Assembly (NCBI GenBank): GCA_032718475.1
Contig: JAUCBJ010003385.1
Span: 1 to 64,000 of the forward strand
Direction of reading: 5' to 3'
Length of the DNA stretch: 64,000 nucleotides
Source: Nemertoderma westbladi
Taxonomy: Eukaryota > Xenacoelomorpha > Nemertodermatida > Nemertodermatidae
Shown: positions 20,401-32,000 of the stretch, one piece after another
Numbering within the stretch: the stretch's first letter is position 1
Layout of the letters: each line of letters starts with the position of its first letter
Notes under the pieces: generated by a model
What the model was told of the DNA's origin: nothing
Seen by the model: the letters and a program-made list of their open reading frames with translations, nothing else
Databases searched by the model: none
Translations under genes and position numbers: made by a program

Positions 20401-22861
20401 TATTTAGCCAATAGGAAAAAAGTACCTACCAACTATTTGGTAGCTACATTTTTGTTATTGGCCAGTTTATTTTAGCCAATAGGAAAAAAGTACCTACCAT
20501 CTATTTAGCCAATAGGAAATAAGTACCTACCAACTAGTTGGTAGCTACATTTTTGTTATTGGCCAGTTTATTTTAGCCAATAGGAAAAAAGTACCTACCA
20601 TCTATTTAGCCAATAGGAAAAAAGTACCTACCAACTACAGTAGTTGGTAGCTACATTTTTGTTATTGGCCAGTTTATTTTAGCCAATAGGAAAAAAGTAC
20701 CTACCATCTACATGTATTTAGCCAATAGGAAAAAAGTACCTACCAACTAGTTGGTAGCTACATTTTTGTTATTGGCCAGTTTATTTTAGCCAATAGGAAA
20801 AAAGTACCTACCATCTATTTAGCCAATAGGATAAAAGTACCTACCATCTATTTAGCCAATAGGAAAAAAGTACCTACCAACTAGTTGGTAGCTACATTTT
20901 TGTTATTGGCCAGTTTATTTTAGCCAATAGGAAAAAAGTACCTACCATCTACATGTATTTAGCCAATAGGAAAAAAGTACCTACCAACTAGTTGGTAGCT
21001 ACATTTTTGTTATTGGCCAGTTTATTTTAGCCAATAGGAAAAAAGTACCTACCATCTATTTAGCCAATAGGAAAAAAGTACCTACCAACTAGTTGGTAGC
21101 TACATTTTTGTTATTGGCCAGTTTATTTTAGCCAATAGGAAAAAAGTACCTACCATCTACATGTATTTAGCCAATAGGAAAAAAGTACCTACCAACTAGT
21201 TGGTAGCTACATTTTTGTTATTGGCCAGTTTATTTTAGCCAATAGGAAAAAAGTACCTACCATCTATTTAGCCAATAGGAAAAAAGTACCTACCAACTAG
21301 TTGGTAGCTACATTTTTGTTATTGGCCAGTTTATTTTAGCCAATAGGAAAAAAAGTACCTACCAACTAGTTGGTAGCTACATTTTTGTTATTGGCCAGTT
21401 TATTTTAGCCAATAGGAAAAAAGTACCTACCATCTATTTAGCCAATAGGAAAAAAGTACCTACCAACTAGTTGGTAGCTACATTTTTGTTATTGGCCAGT
21501 TTATTTTAGCCAATAGGAAAAAAGTACCTACCAACTAGTTGGTAGCTACATTTTTGTTATTGGCCAGTTTATTTTAGCCGATAGGAAAAAAGTACCTACC
21601 AACTAGTTGGTAGCTACATTTTTGTTATTGGCCAGTTTATTTTAGCCAATAGGAAAAAAGTACCTACCATCTACATGTATTTAGCCAATAGGAAAAAAGT
21701 ACCTACCAACTAGTTGGTAGCTACATTTTTGTTATTGACCAGTTTATTTTAGCCAATAGGAAAAAAGTACCTACCATCTACATGTATTTAGCCAATAGGA
21801 AAAAAGTACCTACCAACTAGTTGGTAGCTACATTTTTGTTATTGGCCAGTTTATTTTAGCCGATAGGAAAAAAGTACCTACCAACTAGTTGGTAGCTACA
21901 TTTTTGTTATTGGCCAGTTTATTTTAGCCAATAGGAAAAAAGTACCTACCATCTACATGTATTTAGCCAATAGGAAAAAAGTACCTACCAACTAGTTGGT
22001 AGCTACATTTTTGTTATTGGCCAGTTTATTTTAGCCAATAGGAAAAAAGTACCTACCATCTATTTAGCCAATAGGAAAAAAGTACCTACCAACTATTTGG
22101 TAGCTACATTTTTGTTATTGGCCAGTTTATTTTAGCCAATAGGAAAAAAGTACCTACCATCTATTTAGCCAATAGGAAATAAGTACCTACCAACTAGTTG
22201 GTAGCTACATTTTTGTTATTGGCCAGTTTATTTTAGCCAATAGGAAAAAAGTACCTACCATCTATTTAGCCAATAGGAAAAAAGTACCTACCAACTACAG
22301 TAGTTGGTAGCTACATTTTTGTTATTGGCCAGTTTATTTTAGCCAATAGGAAAAAAGTACCTACCATCTACATGTATTTAGCCAATAGGAAAAAAGTACC
22401 TACCAACTAGTTGGTAGCTACATTTTTGTTATTGGCCAGTTTATTTTAGCCAATAGGAAAAAAGTACCTACCATCTATTTAGCCAATAGGAAAAAAGTAC
22501 CTACCATCTATTTAGCCAATAGGAAAAAAGTACCTACCAACTAGTTGGTAGCTACATTTTTGTTATTGGCCAGTTTATTTTAGCCAATAGGAAAAAAGTA
22601 CCTACCATCTACATGTATTTAGCCAATAGGAAAAAAGTACCTACCAACTAGTTGGTAGCTACATTTTTGTTATTGGCCAGTTTATTTTAGCCGATAGGAA
22701 AAAAGTACCTACCATCTATTTAGCCAATAGGAAAAAAGTACCTACCAACTAGTTGGTAGGTACTTTTGACTCAATACATGGTAGATACTTTTTGTACCAA
22801 ATAAAAAGTAGCTACCAACTATTAGTTGGTAGTAACATTATGGCGCTATGGGCGTTCCATA
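17446..22861. mobile_element. 5.4-kb TIR-bounded element filled with palindromic satellite
   Basis: The left terminus 17446-17570 (TATGGAACGCC...) and right terminus 22739-22861 (...GGCGTTCCATA) are near-perfect inverted repeats of about 120 bp. They share unique, non-satellite words such as TGTTACTACCAACTAATAGT and TACAAAAAGTATCTACCATG. Everything between is the satellite described separately. ATAAT occurs near both ends (17440-17444 and 22860-22864) and might be a target duplication, but this is weak in AT-rich DNA. No coding region. I read it as a non-autonomous DNA transposon whose interior expanded into a satellite. Confidence 0.7.
17536..22770. repeat. Composite palindromic satellite with higher-order duplication
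   Basis: Built from two modules. Module A (about 28-38 bp) is TTTAGCCAATAGGAAAAAAG followed by TACCTACCATCTA, with or without CATGTA. Module B (about 73 bp) carries the palindrome ACCAACTAGTTGGT, then GCTACATTTTTG and TATTGGCCAGTTTATTTTA. Units combine as B, A+B or A+A+B. Shared rare variants show recent long-range duplication: AGGATAAAAG (18061 / 20828), TTGACCAG (18971 / 21738) and CAACTATTTGG (19323 / 20430 / 22090) are spaced 2767, 1107 and 1660 bases apart. Confidence 0.95.
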
Positions 22862-23741
22862 ATAATTAACTGCCTAGCCTATTTAACATTTAAAATAAAC
22901 AAATTATATATGTCTACCATTGTTCAGACTAAGTAAAAGACTGAAAGGTGGCCATGTAGCTCGGAATGATGGTGGCATAATGGCAGCACAGTTATAATTC
23001 CAAACTAGTACGAATACCTCGGGTCCGGGATTACCCTACAACAATCCCTTAGCTTTACTCAACATATCAACTCTAAACTTTATTTAGCCTACAGCGTTAT
23101 CGGATCCCTAAACCACTCCATCGAAACCGGAGTATAAAAGTCGCCCCAATCGCTATATACGCCATTCAACATATTTCTCCATTTCATAAACTAAAACACC
23201 TTTAATAACCTCGATAAAATAAAGAATGCACACATTTGATTAAACCTGTCAGTTAGGTTTTCTTTATACATACATGAGCTTCTCCAATATAATCGATACG
23301 GCATTTATAAACGATATTAACGCGAAATTTCCTAACGCTGGGAAGAGATACTCCCTTGACCCGCGTTCACCAAACAGCAGACCTGAGACATCCAGGCCTG
23401 CGAAATCGGCCAATATTAACCCGGTGCACCACAAGTTCTGCTGGAATATTCCATGAACTCGAGAAATAGTGAGACATGTGAGATGAGCTGTAATCACAGA
23501 CACCACCCCCCACCCCCCCTCCCATAATAATAAATATAAATTAAATAATTCCATATTCATAACCGGTACTAAAAAAAATTGCTACACTAGCAGTACACTG
23601 TTAGTTATTATGTGCGACTATTTGTTACTGATCTGATACTGATCTTATCATAGTGACTGCAGTTAGTTGTTGCAGTACTCACAAGCTGCGTCTTGCTGCT
23701 ACCTACCACCTGTCAGCCTGTATTTATACAATGTCCCGCTA
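22862..23741. other. Spacer right of satellite element
   Basis: No recognised gene. A 60-codon plus-strand frame at 23274-23456 (begins MSFSNIIDTAFINDINAKF) and an overlapping minus-strand frame of 98 codons at 23264-23560 are open. Neither resembles a family I know, and the minus frame is translated through a C-rich run near 23504-23522. Possible exon or chance. Confidence 0.35.
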
Positions 23742-23886
23742 CTTGATATTAGCACTCTATAATGCCTTTTTTATTGTCATTAGAACCACCTAATTCAAGC
23801 GCTTTCTTATTGGTAGAATATCCAAAAATTTTAATCGCCCAATCAAGAGACTCGACTGCTTGAAATTAGGATGTTCTAACGCCTCC
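23742..23886 (-). repeat. Outer inverted repeat, right arm
   Basis: Reverse-complement partner of 17060-17219. Its outer end (GACTCGACTGCTTGAAATTA, then TCTAACGCCTCC) is then repeated in tandem twice more up to about 23987. Confidence 0.7.
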
Positions 23887-24378
23887 GTCCAATCAGAGAC
23901 TCGACTGCTTGAAATTAGGATGTTCTAACGCCTCCGTCCTATCAGAGACTCGACTGCTTGAAATTATGGTGTTCTAACACCGCCTCCTCCGTCTAGCCGT
24001 GTAACTGTAACTTGGGGTGATCTAACGCCTCCTCTGACTAGCCGTGTAACTGTAACTTAGGGTGATCTAACGCCTCCTCTGACTAGCAGTGTAACTGTAA
24101 CTTAGGGTGATCTAACGCCTCCTCTGACTAGCCTCAGTGTAACTGTAACTTAGGGTGATCTAACGCCTCCTCTGACTAGCAGTGTAACTGTAACTTAGGG
24201 TGATCTAACGCCTCCTCTGACTAGCAGTGTAACTGTAACTTAGGGTGATCTAACGCCTCCTCTGACTAGCAGTGTAACTGTAACTTAGGGTGATCTAACG
24301 CCTCCTCTGACTAGCAGTGTAACTGTAACTTAGGGTGATCTAACGCCTCCTCTGACTAGCAGTGTAACTGTGTCTAAC
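23837..24378 (+). repeat. Linked 49-bp and 45-bp tandem arrays
   Basis: Three copies of a roughly 49-bp unit (ATCAGAGACTCGACTGCTTG ... TCTAACGCCTCC, to about 23987) are followed by about nine copies of a 45-bp unit (GTGTAACTGTAACTTAGGGT, GATCTAACGCCTCCTCTGAC, TAGCA). Both units end in TCTAACGCCTCC, so the second array probably grew out of the edge of the first. One 45-bp unit near 24131 has a 3-base insertion. Confidence 0.9.
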
Positions 24379-25102
24379 TGCAACTCCCCGTAAATTCGAT
24401 CATTACATGTTCCGCAACGTTCATATATTTTTGGAATAATCAATACTGAAATAGTTATTTGTCAATAAAGAAATCGTAGATGCAAACTAAACCCACCTAC
24501 GAATTATTATGCCACCCAGTGTGAACAAATCAATTAGTCTGGAATAATAAATTATATTAATACAGGTATAATATAGATGACATCTATAAATAATAATAAC
24601 ATTATATATATAACAAAACCTAAATGATTAGCAGTTGATTATATGATTCTAAATAACGAACATATAAAAATAAATATAAAAACTTCTTACCAAATAAGAT
24701 AAAAAGTTAAAAAAGCACTCGGTTAGTCATAAGACACAATAATATAGCAAAAGCACAGTGATGACAAAACATTAACTAATGTCGGACCAGGTTGTCTGGA
24801 ATAATAGTTTTGGCATGGATCAGTAACACTAGATGTGGACATGACGACGTATCTAATTGACCAGCCCACACTGCACATAAAACAACATCTGGACATAAAG
24901 TTCCAGCGATATCTCTGGGAACAAAAATACCTCCCACGTCTATGCCAGACATTACACAACACACGTTACGTTTTTATTTATTTTCAATAATAATACAACA
25001 AAAATAAAATGTAATATAATAATAAAACAATATACACCATGACCCTCAATGTGATACCAATTAAAAAATATATCGAATAAACAAAGCGAAATTCGGTAAG
25101 AA
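24379..25102. other. AT-rich spacer with a weak minus-strand frame
   Basis: AT-rich except about 24780-24960, which is more balanced in base composition and open on the minus strand (contains GIDVGGIFVPRDIAGTLCP). That frame could be an old exon or transposon fragment. I recognise no family and see no clean splice acceptor upstream. Confidence 0.3.
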
Positions 25103-25615
25103 GTTGGTTCTTTATTGTATTTAATAATTATAATATTGTATTTAATAATTATTTTTTGGTTCTTTATTGTATTTAATAATTATTTTTTGGTTCTTTATTG
25201 TATTTAATAATTATTTTTTGGTTCTTTATTGTATTTAATAATTATAATATTGTATTTAATAATTATTTTTTGGTTCTTTATTGTATTTAATAATTATTTT
25301 TTGGTTCTTTATTGTATTTAATAATTATTTTTTGGTTCTTTATTGTATTTAATAATTATTTTTTGGTTCTTTATTGTATTTAATAATTATTTTTTGGTTC
25401 TTTATTGTATTTAATAATTATTTTTTGGTTATTTATTGTATTTAATAATTATTTTTTGGTTCTTTATTGTATTTAATAATTATTTTTTGGTTCTTTATTG
25501 TATTTAATAATTATTTTTTGGTTCTTTATTATATTTAATAATTATAATATTGTATTTAATAATTATTTTTTGGTTCTTTATTGTATTTAATAATTATTTT
25601 TTGGTTCTTATTTTT
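25103..25615 (+). repeat. 31-bp AT-rich tandem satellite
   Basis: About 16 copies of TTGGTTCTTTATTGTATTTA followed by ATAATTATTTT (31 bp), with a few units carrying a TAATATTGTATTTAATAATT insertion. It decays into a T-rich tract up to about 25678. Confidence 0.92.
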
Positions 25616-25678
25616 TGTTTTTTATTTCTTATCTTTTTTTTTATTTTTCTTTATTTTTTTCTTATTTATTTTTTGGTT

Positions 25679-26189
25679 CAATTAATTCAGGAATGACGAA
25701 AATAAATTAATGAGGAATCAAATTTATAATAAAAAAAAAAACAATTACGATATTCTCCTACAGCCATTGTGTAAAGGAAACATGTCAGTCCTGTAATAGG
25801 ATACGGTGTCAATTCCATCGCTACTGATATTTCAGAATAGAAAACTGGAAACTAGAAGCACTTAATAAACTGCGTAATATATATACAAATAAATACAAGG
25901 AAATAAAAAAAACAATGTTCGAAAATCACGAAGGAACAACCAATTAATTAATTAATTAACTCGCTAATCAAATAAAAAAGAACCACAGAAGATATAACCT
26001 TAAATCAGAATTTCCACCTTAAAACATAATAAATCAAAAATTTATAACAAATATTTAATTTATAGTGCAAAACTTATTAATATAAATATTATCACCACAA
26101 TAATTTATTATAATCAATAATTACGTGTCTGTCTATATAATATTATAAAAAGTTAATTTGACACAAAGAATTAATAAATAACATACATA
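25679..26189. other. AT-rich spacer
   Basis: Low-complexity AT-rich DNA with no recognised gene or element. Confidence 0.5.
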
Positions 26190-27590
26190 GGGTACTGTAA
26201 GCCTATGTTTACGTGGTTCGTCGGGCTGAAACGTACGGTACTGTAAGCCTATGTTTACGTGGTTCGTCGGGCTGAAACGTACGGTACTGTAAGCCTATGT
26301 TTACGTGGTTCGTCGGGCTGAAACGTACGGTACTGTAAGCCTATGTTTACGTGGTTCGTCGGGCTGAAACGTACGGTACTGTAAGCCTATGTTTATACGT
26401 GGTTCGTCGGGCTGAAACGTACGATACTGTAAGCCTATGTTTACGTGGTTGTCGGGCTGAAACGTACGGTACTGTAAGCCTATGTTTACGTGGTTCGTCG
26501 GGCTCAAACGTACGGTACTGTAAGCCTATGTTTATACGTGGTTCGTCGGGGTGAAACTTACGGTACTGTAAGCCTATGTTTACGTGGTTGTCGGGCTGAA
26601 ACGTACGGTACTGTAAGCCTATGTTTACGTGGTTGTCGGGCTGAAACGTACGGTACTGTAAGCCTATGTTTACGTGGTTCGTCGGGCTGAAACGTACGGT
26701 ACTGTAAGCCTATGTTTACGTGGTTCGTCGGGCTGAAACGTACGGTACTGTAAGCCTATGTTTACGTGGTTCGTCGGGCTCAAACGTACGGTACTGTAAG
26801 CCTATGTTTACGTGGTTCGTCGGGCTCAAACGTACGGTACTGTAAGCCTATGTTTATACGTGGTTCGTCGGGCTGAAACGTACGGTCCTGTAAGCCTATG
26901 TTTACGTGGTTCGTCGGGGTGAAACGTACGATACTGTAAGCCTATGTTTACATGGTTCGTCGGGCTGAAACGTACGGTACTGTAAGCCTATGTTTATACG
27001 TGGATCGTCGGGCTGAAACGTACGGTACTGTAAGCCTATGTTTATTCGTGGTTCGTCGGGCTGAAACGTACGGTACTGTAAGCCTATGTTTACGTGGTTC
27101 GTCGGGCTGAAACGTACGGTACTGTAAGCCTATGTTTATACGTGGATCGTCGGGCTGAAACGTACGGTACTGTAAGCCTATGTTTACGTGGTTCGTCGGG
27201 GTGAAACGTACGGTACTGTAAGCCTATGTTTATACGTGGTTCGTCGGGGTGAAACGTACGGTACTGTAAGCCTATGTTTACGTTGTTCGTCGGGCTGAAA
27301 CGTACGGTACTGTAAGCCTATGTTTATACGTGGTTCGTCGGGGTGAAACGTACGGTACTGTAAGCCTATGTTTATACGTGGATCGTCGGGCTGAAACGTA
27401 CGGTACTGTAAGCCTATGTTTATACGTGGTTCGTCGGGCTGAAACGTACGGTACTGTAAGCCTATGTTTATACGTGGTTCGTCGGGGTGAAACTTACGGT
27501 ACTGTAAGCCTATGTTTATACGTAGTTCGTCGGGCTGAAACGTACGGTACTGTAAGCCTATGTTTATACGTGGTTCGTCGGGCTGAAACG
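26190..27590 (+). repeat. 46/48-bp tandem satellite
   Basis: About 30 copies of a unit GTACTGTAAGCCTATGTTTA, (TA)CGTGGTTCGTCGGGCTGAAA, CGTACG. Units are 46 bp, 48 bp when a TA dinucleotide is present, or 45 bp when a C is missing. Because 48 is divisible by three, runs of 48-bp units keep frames open on both strands. Those frames are by-products of the repeat. Confidence 0.95.
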
Positions 27591-28189
27591 TGACGGAGAA
27601 GGGCTGTTTAACCGGCACCTATTAGTAAACGCACGAAATACTTAACCGGTTCGTGAACTCGCACGTGAATGAACCTAAAACTTTGGTAAATATTGGTTGA
27701 GAATAATTACAGAAACAGTGTGTTCAACATCTCTCACTAGGTAGAGATAATATGAGACCGCCGCATCACTTATCTTAGGCCCCGTCCTCACTGCCGCCGC
27801 ACTAACTGGTAGGATTTTTAAGCCGGCAGCCAGCTTGGGACGCGTTCATACTACGAATTGCGGTAGCGAAGCTTCAAGCTATCTTAAAAAATACAGTGTG
27901 AAATTGGTTGAAGCGTGTGTCTTAGTGTCGAAGTGTGAACGAGGCCTTCAATTGAACAGCGGAATAAAAAGTAAACATGAACCTGGTGTAAATAAATTAT
28001 TCATCAATACCTAATCCCTGTGTAATTAATTATTTATAAATTACATAATAGATTGGATGAGAGCGATAATGCCGAATTGTTTTTGTTTTACATAATCATC
28101 AATAATTTTACAATTCTGTTCAATTCAAAAACATCGATTCGCAATAATATGCGATGTACAGGAATGGAAAACAAAAAGAAGTGTTTCCG
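27591..28189. other. Spacer with possible MITE
   Basis: No gene. The stretch 27778-27946 begins GGCCCCGTCCTCACT and ends AAGTGTGAACGAGGCC, an imperfect inverted pair like the termini of some animal MITEs (GGCCTCGTTCACAC). The rest is AT-rich. Confidence 0.35.
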
Positions 28190-28195
28190 TTTATT
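28190..28195 (-). terminator. Candidate polyadenylation signal of SH3 gene
   Basis: Minus-strand AATAAA about 90 bases past the stop codon at 28282-28284, a usual distance for a short 3' untranslated region. Confidence 0.45.
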
Positions 28196-28281
28196 TGGCA
28201 ACAAAATGGCGTGACAAACAACCGACCATGTCTTCCAAGTGTGCAGCATATTGTGCAGCATATTGCCGAGCCGACGGTGGG

Positions 28282-28993
28282 TTACATTTGTAAAGTAAAT
28301 TCGAGATTCTGTGGGGCGTTCGGGCCCGATGCATCTGTACTGAGTGCAGACCGGTCGGAAGGGCTGAGTGCAGACCGGTCGGAAATGCTGAGTGCAGACC
28401 GGTCGGAAGGGCTGAGTGCAGACCGGTCGGAAGGGCTGAGTGCAGGCCGGTCGGAAGGGCTGAGTGCAGGCCGGTCGGAAGGGCTGAGTGCAGACCGGTC
28501 GGAAGGGCTGAGTGCAGGCCGGTCGGAAGGGCTGAGTGCAGACCGGTCGGAAGGGCTGAGTGCAAGCCGGTCGGAAGGGCTGAGTGCAAGCCGGTCGGAA
28601 GGGCTGAGTGCAGAAGCGGGAGTACTCAGTACCGACGGTACGGTGTTGTTAGTTCCGGGTTGAGAAGGATATATGGGTTGTTGATTGGCTGGAACTGCGT
28701 CGCCAATAACAACGTGAACAGAACTGCTGGCTGGTTGTTTTATTCGTCTGTTAGTCGGTGCAGGAATCCTTTCTGGCGATGTCCGCTCGTCCAGGTGCAA
28801 CTCCCGCATTCTCTGTATGAAATCCTCCAAATTCTCTTCCTCCTCCGACTCGACGGAGAGGTGGCTCGATGTTACCCTGGTAACGGGGTTCTGTAATTCC
28901 AATTGGCGCACCTCGACTGCAGGAAGTCTTCGGACGCAGTTAGAAGGGAAAGTTCCTTTTCGATTTGGAGAAATATAACCTTCCCACCAAGTA
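28282..28993 (-). CDS. Terminal exon of SH3-domain gene (SH3 end plus repeat tail)
   Basis: Last exon, 236 residues plus a split first codon, ending at TAA 28282-28284. It starts right after a textbook acceptor (AATTTGTTTCAG at 28994-29005). The first residues, TWWEGYISPNRKGTFPSNCV, are the C-terminal half of an SH3 domain (tandem Trp, then the G-x-F-P-S-N-x-V strand that lines the proline-peptide groove). Then come an acidic segment with a predicted helix (SVESEEEENLEDFIQRMREL), a Ser/Pro/Asn-rich linker, and eleven exact 8-residue repeats of ALSPSDR(L/S/P) before a short unique end. The frame joins the exon at 32433-32604 without a break. SH3 domains bind proline-rich partners, usually in signalling or cytoskeletal adaptors. 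I do not recognise the specific family. The upstream part of the gene lies outside the window. Confidence 0.8.
28340..28603 (-). repeat. 24-bp coding minisatellite
   Basis: Eleven head-to-tail copies of 24 bp (plus strand CTGAGTGCAGACCGGTCGGA then AGGG). Because 24 is a multiple of three, all copies keep the reading frame and encode ALSPSDRx on the minus strand. Variants include one Pro-to-Ile (ALSISDRS) and Leu/Ser/Pro at the eighth position. Likely length-polymorphic. Confidence 0.93.
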
Positions 28994-29005
28994 CTGAAAC
29001 AAATT
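28994..29005 (-). promoter_or_regulatory. 3' splice acceptor of terminal SH3 exon
   Basis: Minus strand AATTTGTTTCAG immediately before the exon, with a T-rich stretch upstream. Confidence 0.75.
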
Positions 29006-32000
29006 ACATTAAAAATACATTTTATTAAAATGCAACCTGTAATCCTAACTAACCTCGCTATTAACCCTGTGCCCCCTAACTAACCTTGATATTAACCCTG
29101 TGCCCCCTAACTAACCTCGCTATTGGCCCTGTGCCCCCTAACTAACCTCGCTGTTGGCCCTGTGCCCCCTAACTAACCTCGCTGTTGGCCCTGTGCCCCC
29201 TAACTAACCTCGCTATTGGCCCTGTGCCCCCTAACTAACCTCGCTGTTGGCCCTGTGCCCCCTAACTAACCTCGCTGTTGGCCCTGTGCCCCCTAACTAA
29301 CCTCGCTATTGGCCCTGTGCCCCCTAACTAACCTCGCTATTGGCCCTGTGCCCCCTAACTAACCTCGCTGTTGGCCCTGTGCCCCCTAACTAACCTCGCT
29401 GTTGGCCCTGTGCCCCCTAACTAACCTCGCTGTTGGCCCTGTGCCCCCTAACTAACCTCGCTATTAACCCTGTGCCCCTAACTAACCTTGATATTAACCC
29501 TGTGCCCCCTAACTAACCTCGCTATTGGCCCTGTGCCCCCTAACTAACCTCGCTGTTGGCCCTGTGCCCCCTAACTAACCTCGCTGTTGGCCCTGTGCCC
29601 CCTAACTAACCTCGCTATTGGCCCTGTGCCCCCTAACTAACCTCGCTGTTGGCCCTGTGCCCCCTAACTAACCTCGCTGTTGGCCCTGTGCCCCCTAACT
29701 AACCTCGCTATTGGCCCTGTGCCCCCTAACTAACCTCGCTGTTGGCCCTGTGCCCCCTAACTAACCTCGCTATTGGCCCTGTGCCCCCTAACTAACCTCG
29801 CTGTTGGCCCTGTGCCCCCTAACTAACCTCGCTGTTGGCCCTGTGCCCCCTAACTAACCTCGCTATTAACCCTGTGCCCCCTAACTAACCTTGCTATTAA
29901 CCCTGTGCCCTCTAACTAACCTCGCTATTAACCCTGTGCCCCCTAACTAACATCGCTATTAACCCTGTGTCCCCTAACTAACCTTGCTATGACCCTGTGC
30001 CCCCTAACTAACCTCGCTATTAACCCTGTGCCCCCTAACTAACCTTGCTATTAACCCTGTGCCCTCTAACTAACCTCGCTATTAACCCTGTGCCCCCTAA
30101 CTAACATCGCTATTAACCCTGTGCCCTCTAACTAACCTCGCTATTAACCCTGTGCCCCCTAACTAACCTCGCTATTAACCCTGTGCCCCCTAACTAACCT
30201 CGCTGTTGGCCCTGTACCCCCTAACTAACCTCGCTATTAACCCTGTGCCCCCTAACTAACCTCGCTATTAACCCTGTGCCCCCTAACTAACCTTGCTATT
30301 AACCCTGTGCCCTCTAACTAACCTCGCTATTAACCCTGTGCCCCCTAACTAACATCGCTATTAACCCTGTGTCCCCTAACTAACCTTGCTATTAATCCTG
30401 TGCCCCCTAACTAACCTTGCTATTAACCCTGTGCCCCCTAACTAACCTCGCTGTTGGACCTGTGCCCCCTAACTAACCTCGCTATTAACCCTGTGCCCCC
30501 TAACTAACCTCGCTGTTGGCCCTGTGCCCCCTAACTAACCTCGCTGTTGGCCCTGTGCCCCCTAACTAACCTCGCTGTTGGCCCTGTGCCCCCTAACTAA
30601 CCTCTCTATTAATCCTGTGCCCCCTAACTAACCTCGCTGTTGGCCCTGTGCCCCCTAACTAACCTCTCTATTAATCATGTGCCCCCTAACTAACCTCGCT
30701 GTTGGCCCTGTGTCCCCGAACTAACCTTGCTATTAACCCTGTGCCCCCAAACTAACCTCGCTGTTGGCCCTGTGCCCCCTATAACTAACCTCGCTGTTAG
30801 ACCTGTGCCTCCTAACTAACCTCGCTATTAACCCTGTGCCCCCTAACTAACCTCGCTGTTGGCCCTGTGCCCCCTAACTAACCTCTCTATTAATCCTGTG
30901 CCCCCTAACTAACCTCGCTGTTGGCCCTGTGCCCCCTAACTAACCTCGCTGTTGGCCCTGTGTCCCCGAACTAACCTTGCTATTAACCCTGTGCCCCCTA
31001 ACTAACCTCGCTGTTGGCCCTGTGCCCCCTAACTAACCTCTCTATTAACCCCGTGCCCTCTAACTAACCTTGATATTAACCCTGTGCCTCCTAACTAACC
31101 TTGCTATTAACCCTGTGCCTCCTAACTAACCTCGCTGTTGGCCCTGTGCCCCCTAACTAACCTCTCTATTAACCCTGTGCCCCCTAACTAACCTCGCTGT
31201 TGGCCCTGTGCCCCCTAACTAACCTCTCTATTAACCCCGTGCCCTCTAACTAACCTTGATATTAACCCTGTGCCTCCTAACTAACCTTGCTATTAACCCT
31301 GTGCCCCCTAACTAACCTTGCTATTAACCCTGTGCCCCCTAACTAACCTCGCTATTGGCCCTGTGCCCCCTAACTAACCTCGCTGTTGGCCCTGTGCCCC
31401 CTAACTAACCTCTCTATTAATCCTGTGCCCCCTAACTAACCTCGCTGTTGGCCCTGTGCCCCCTAACTACCCTCGCTGTTGGCCCTGTGCCCCCTAACTA
31501 ACCTCTCTATTAATCCTGTGCCCCCTAACTAACCTCGCTGTTGGCCCTGTGCCCCCTAACTAACCTCGCTGTTGGCCCTGTGTCCCCGAACTAACCTTGC
31601 TATTAACCCTGTGCCCCCTAACTAACCTCGCTGTTTGACCTGTGCCCCCTAACTAACCTCGCTATTAACCCTGTGCCCCCTAACTAACCTCGCTGTTGGC
31701 CCTGTGCCCCCTAACTAACCTCGCTGTTGGCCCTGTGCCCCCTAACTAACCTCTCTATTAATCCTGTGCCCCCTAACTAACCTCGCTGTTGGCCCTGTGC
31801 CCCCTAACTAACCTCGCTGTTGGACCTGTGCCCCCTAACTAACCTCGCTATTAACCCTGTGCCCCCTAACTAACCTCGCTGTTGGCCCTGTGCCCCCTAA
31901 CTAACCTCGCTGTTGGCCCTGTGTCCCCGAACTAACCTTGCTATTAACCCTGTGCCCCCTAACTAACCTCGCTGTTGGACCTGTGCCCCCTAACTAACCT

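Noticed and set aside
23264-23560. 98-residue minus-strand frame with hydrophobic segments
   Set aside because: No family resemblance. It passes through a C-rich low-complexity run and overlaps an equally open plus-strand frame, so it is not supported as a gene.
26301-27618. Open frames of up to 144 residues with 16-residue repeats in the 46/48-bp satellite, on both strands
   Set aside because: They arise because 48 bp is divisible by three. Frames break whenever a 46- or 45-bp unit intervenes, both strands are open, and no non-repeat domain is attached.
28154-28663. Plus-strand 169-residue frame and a second minus-strand frame (28191-28589) across the 24-bp repeat
   Set aside because: Both are other-frame readings of the coding minisatellite. 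The third reading, on the minus strand, has a splice acceptor, an SH3 segment and a polyadenylation signal.
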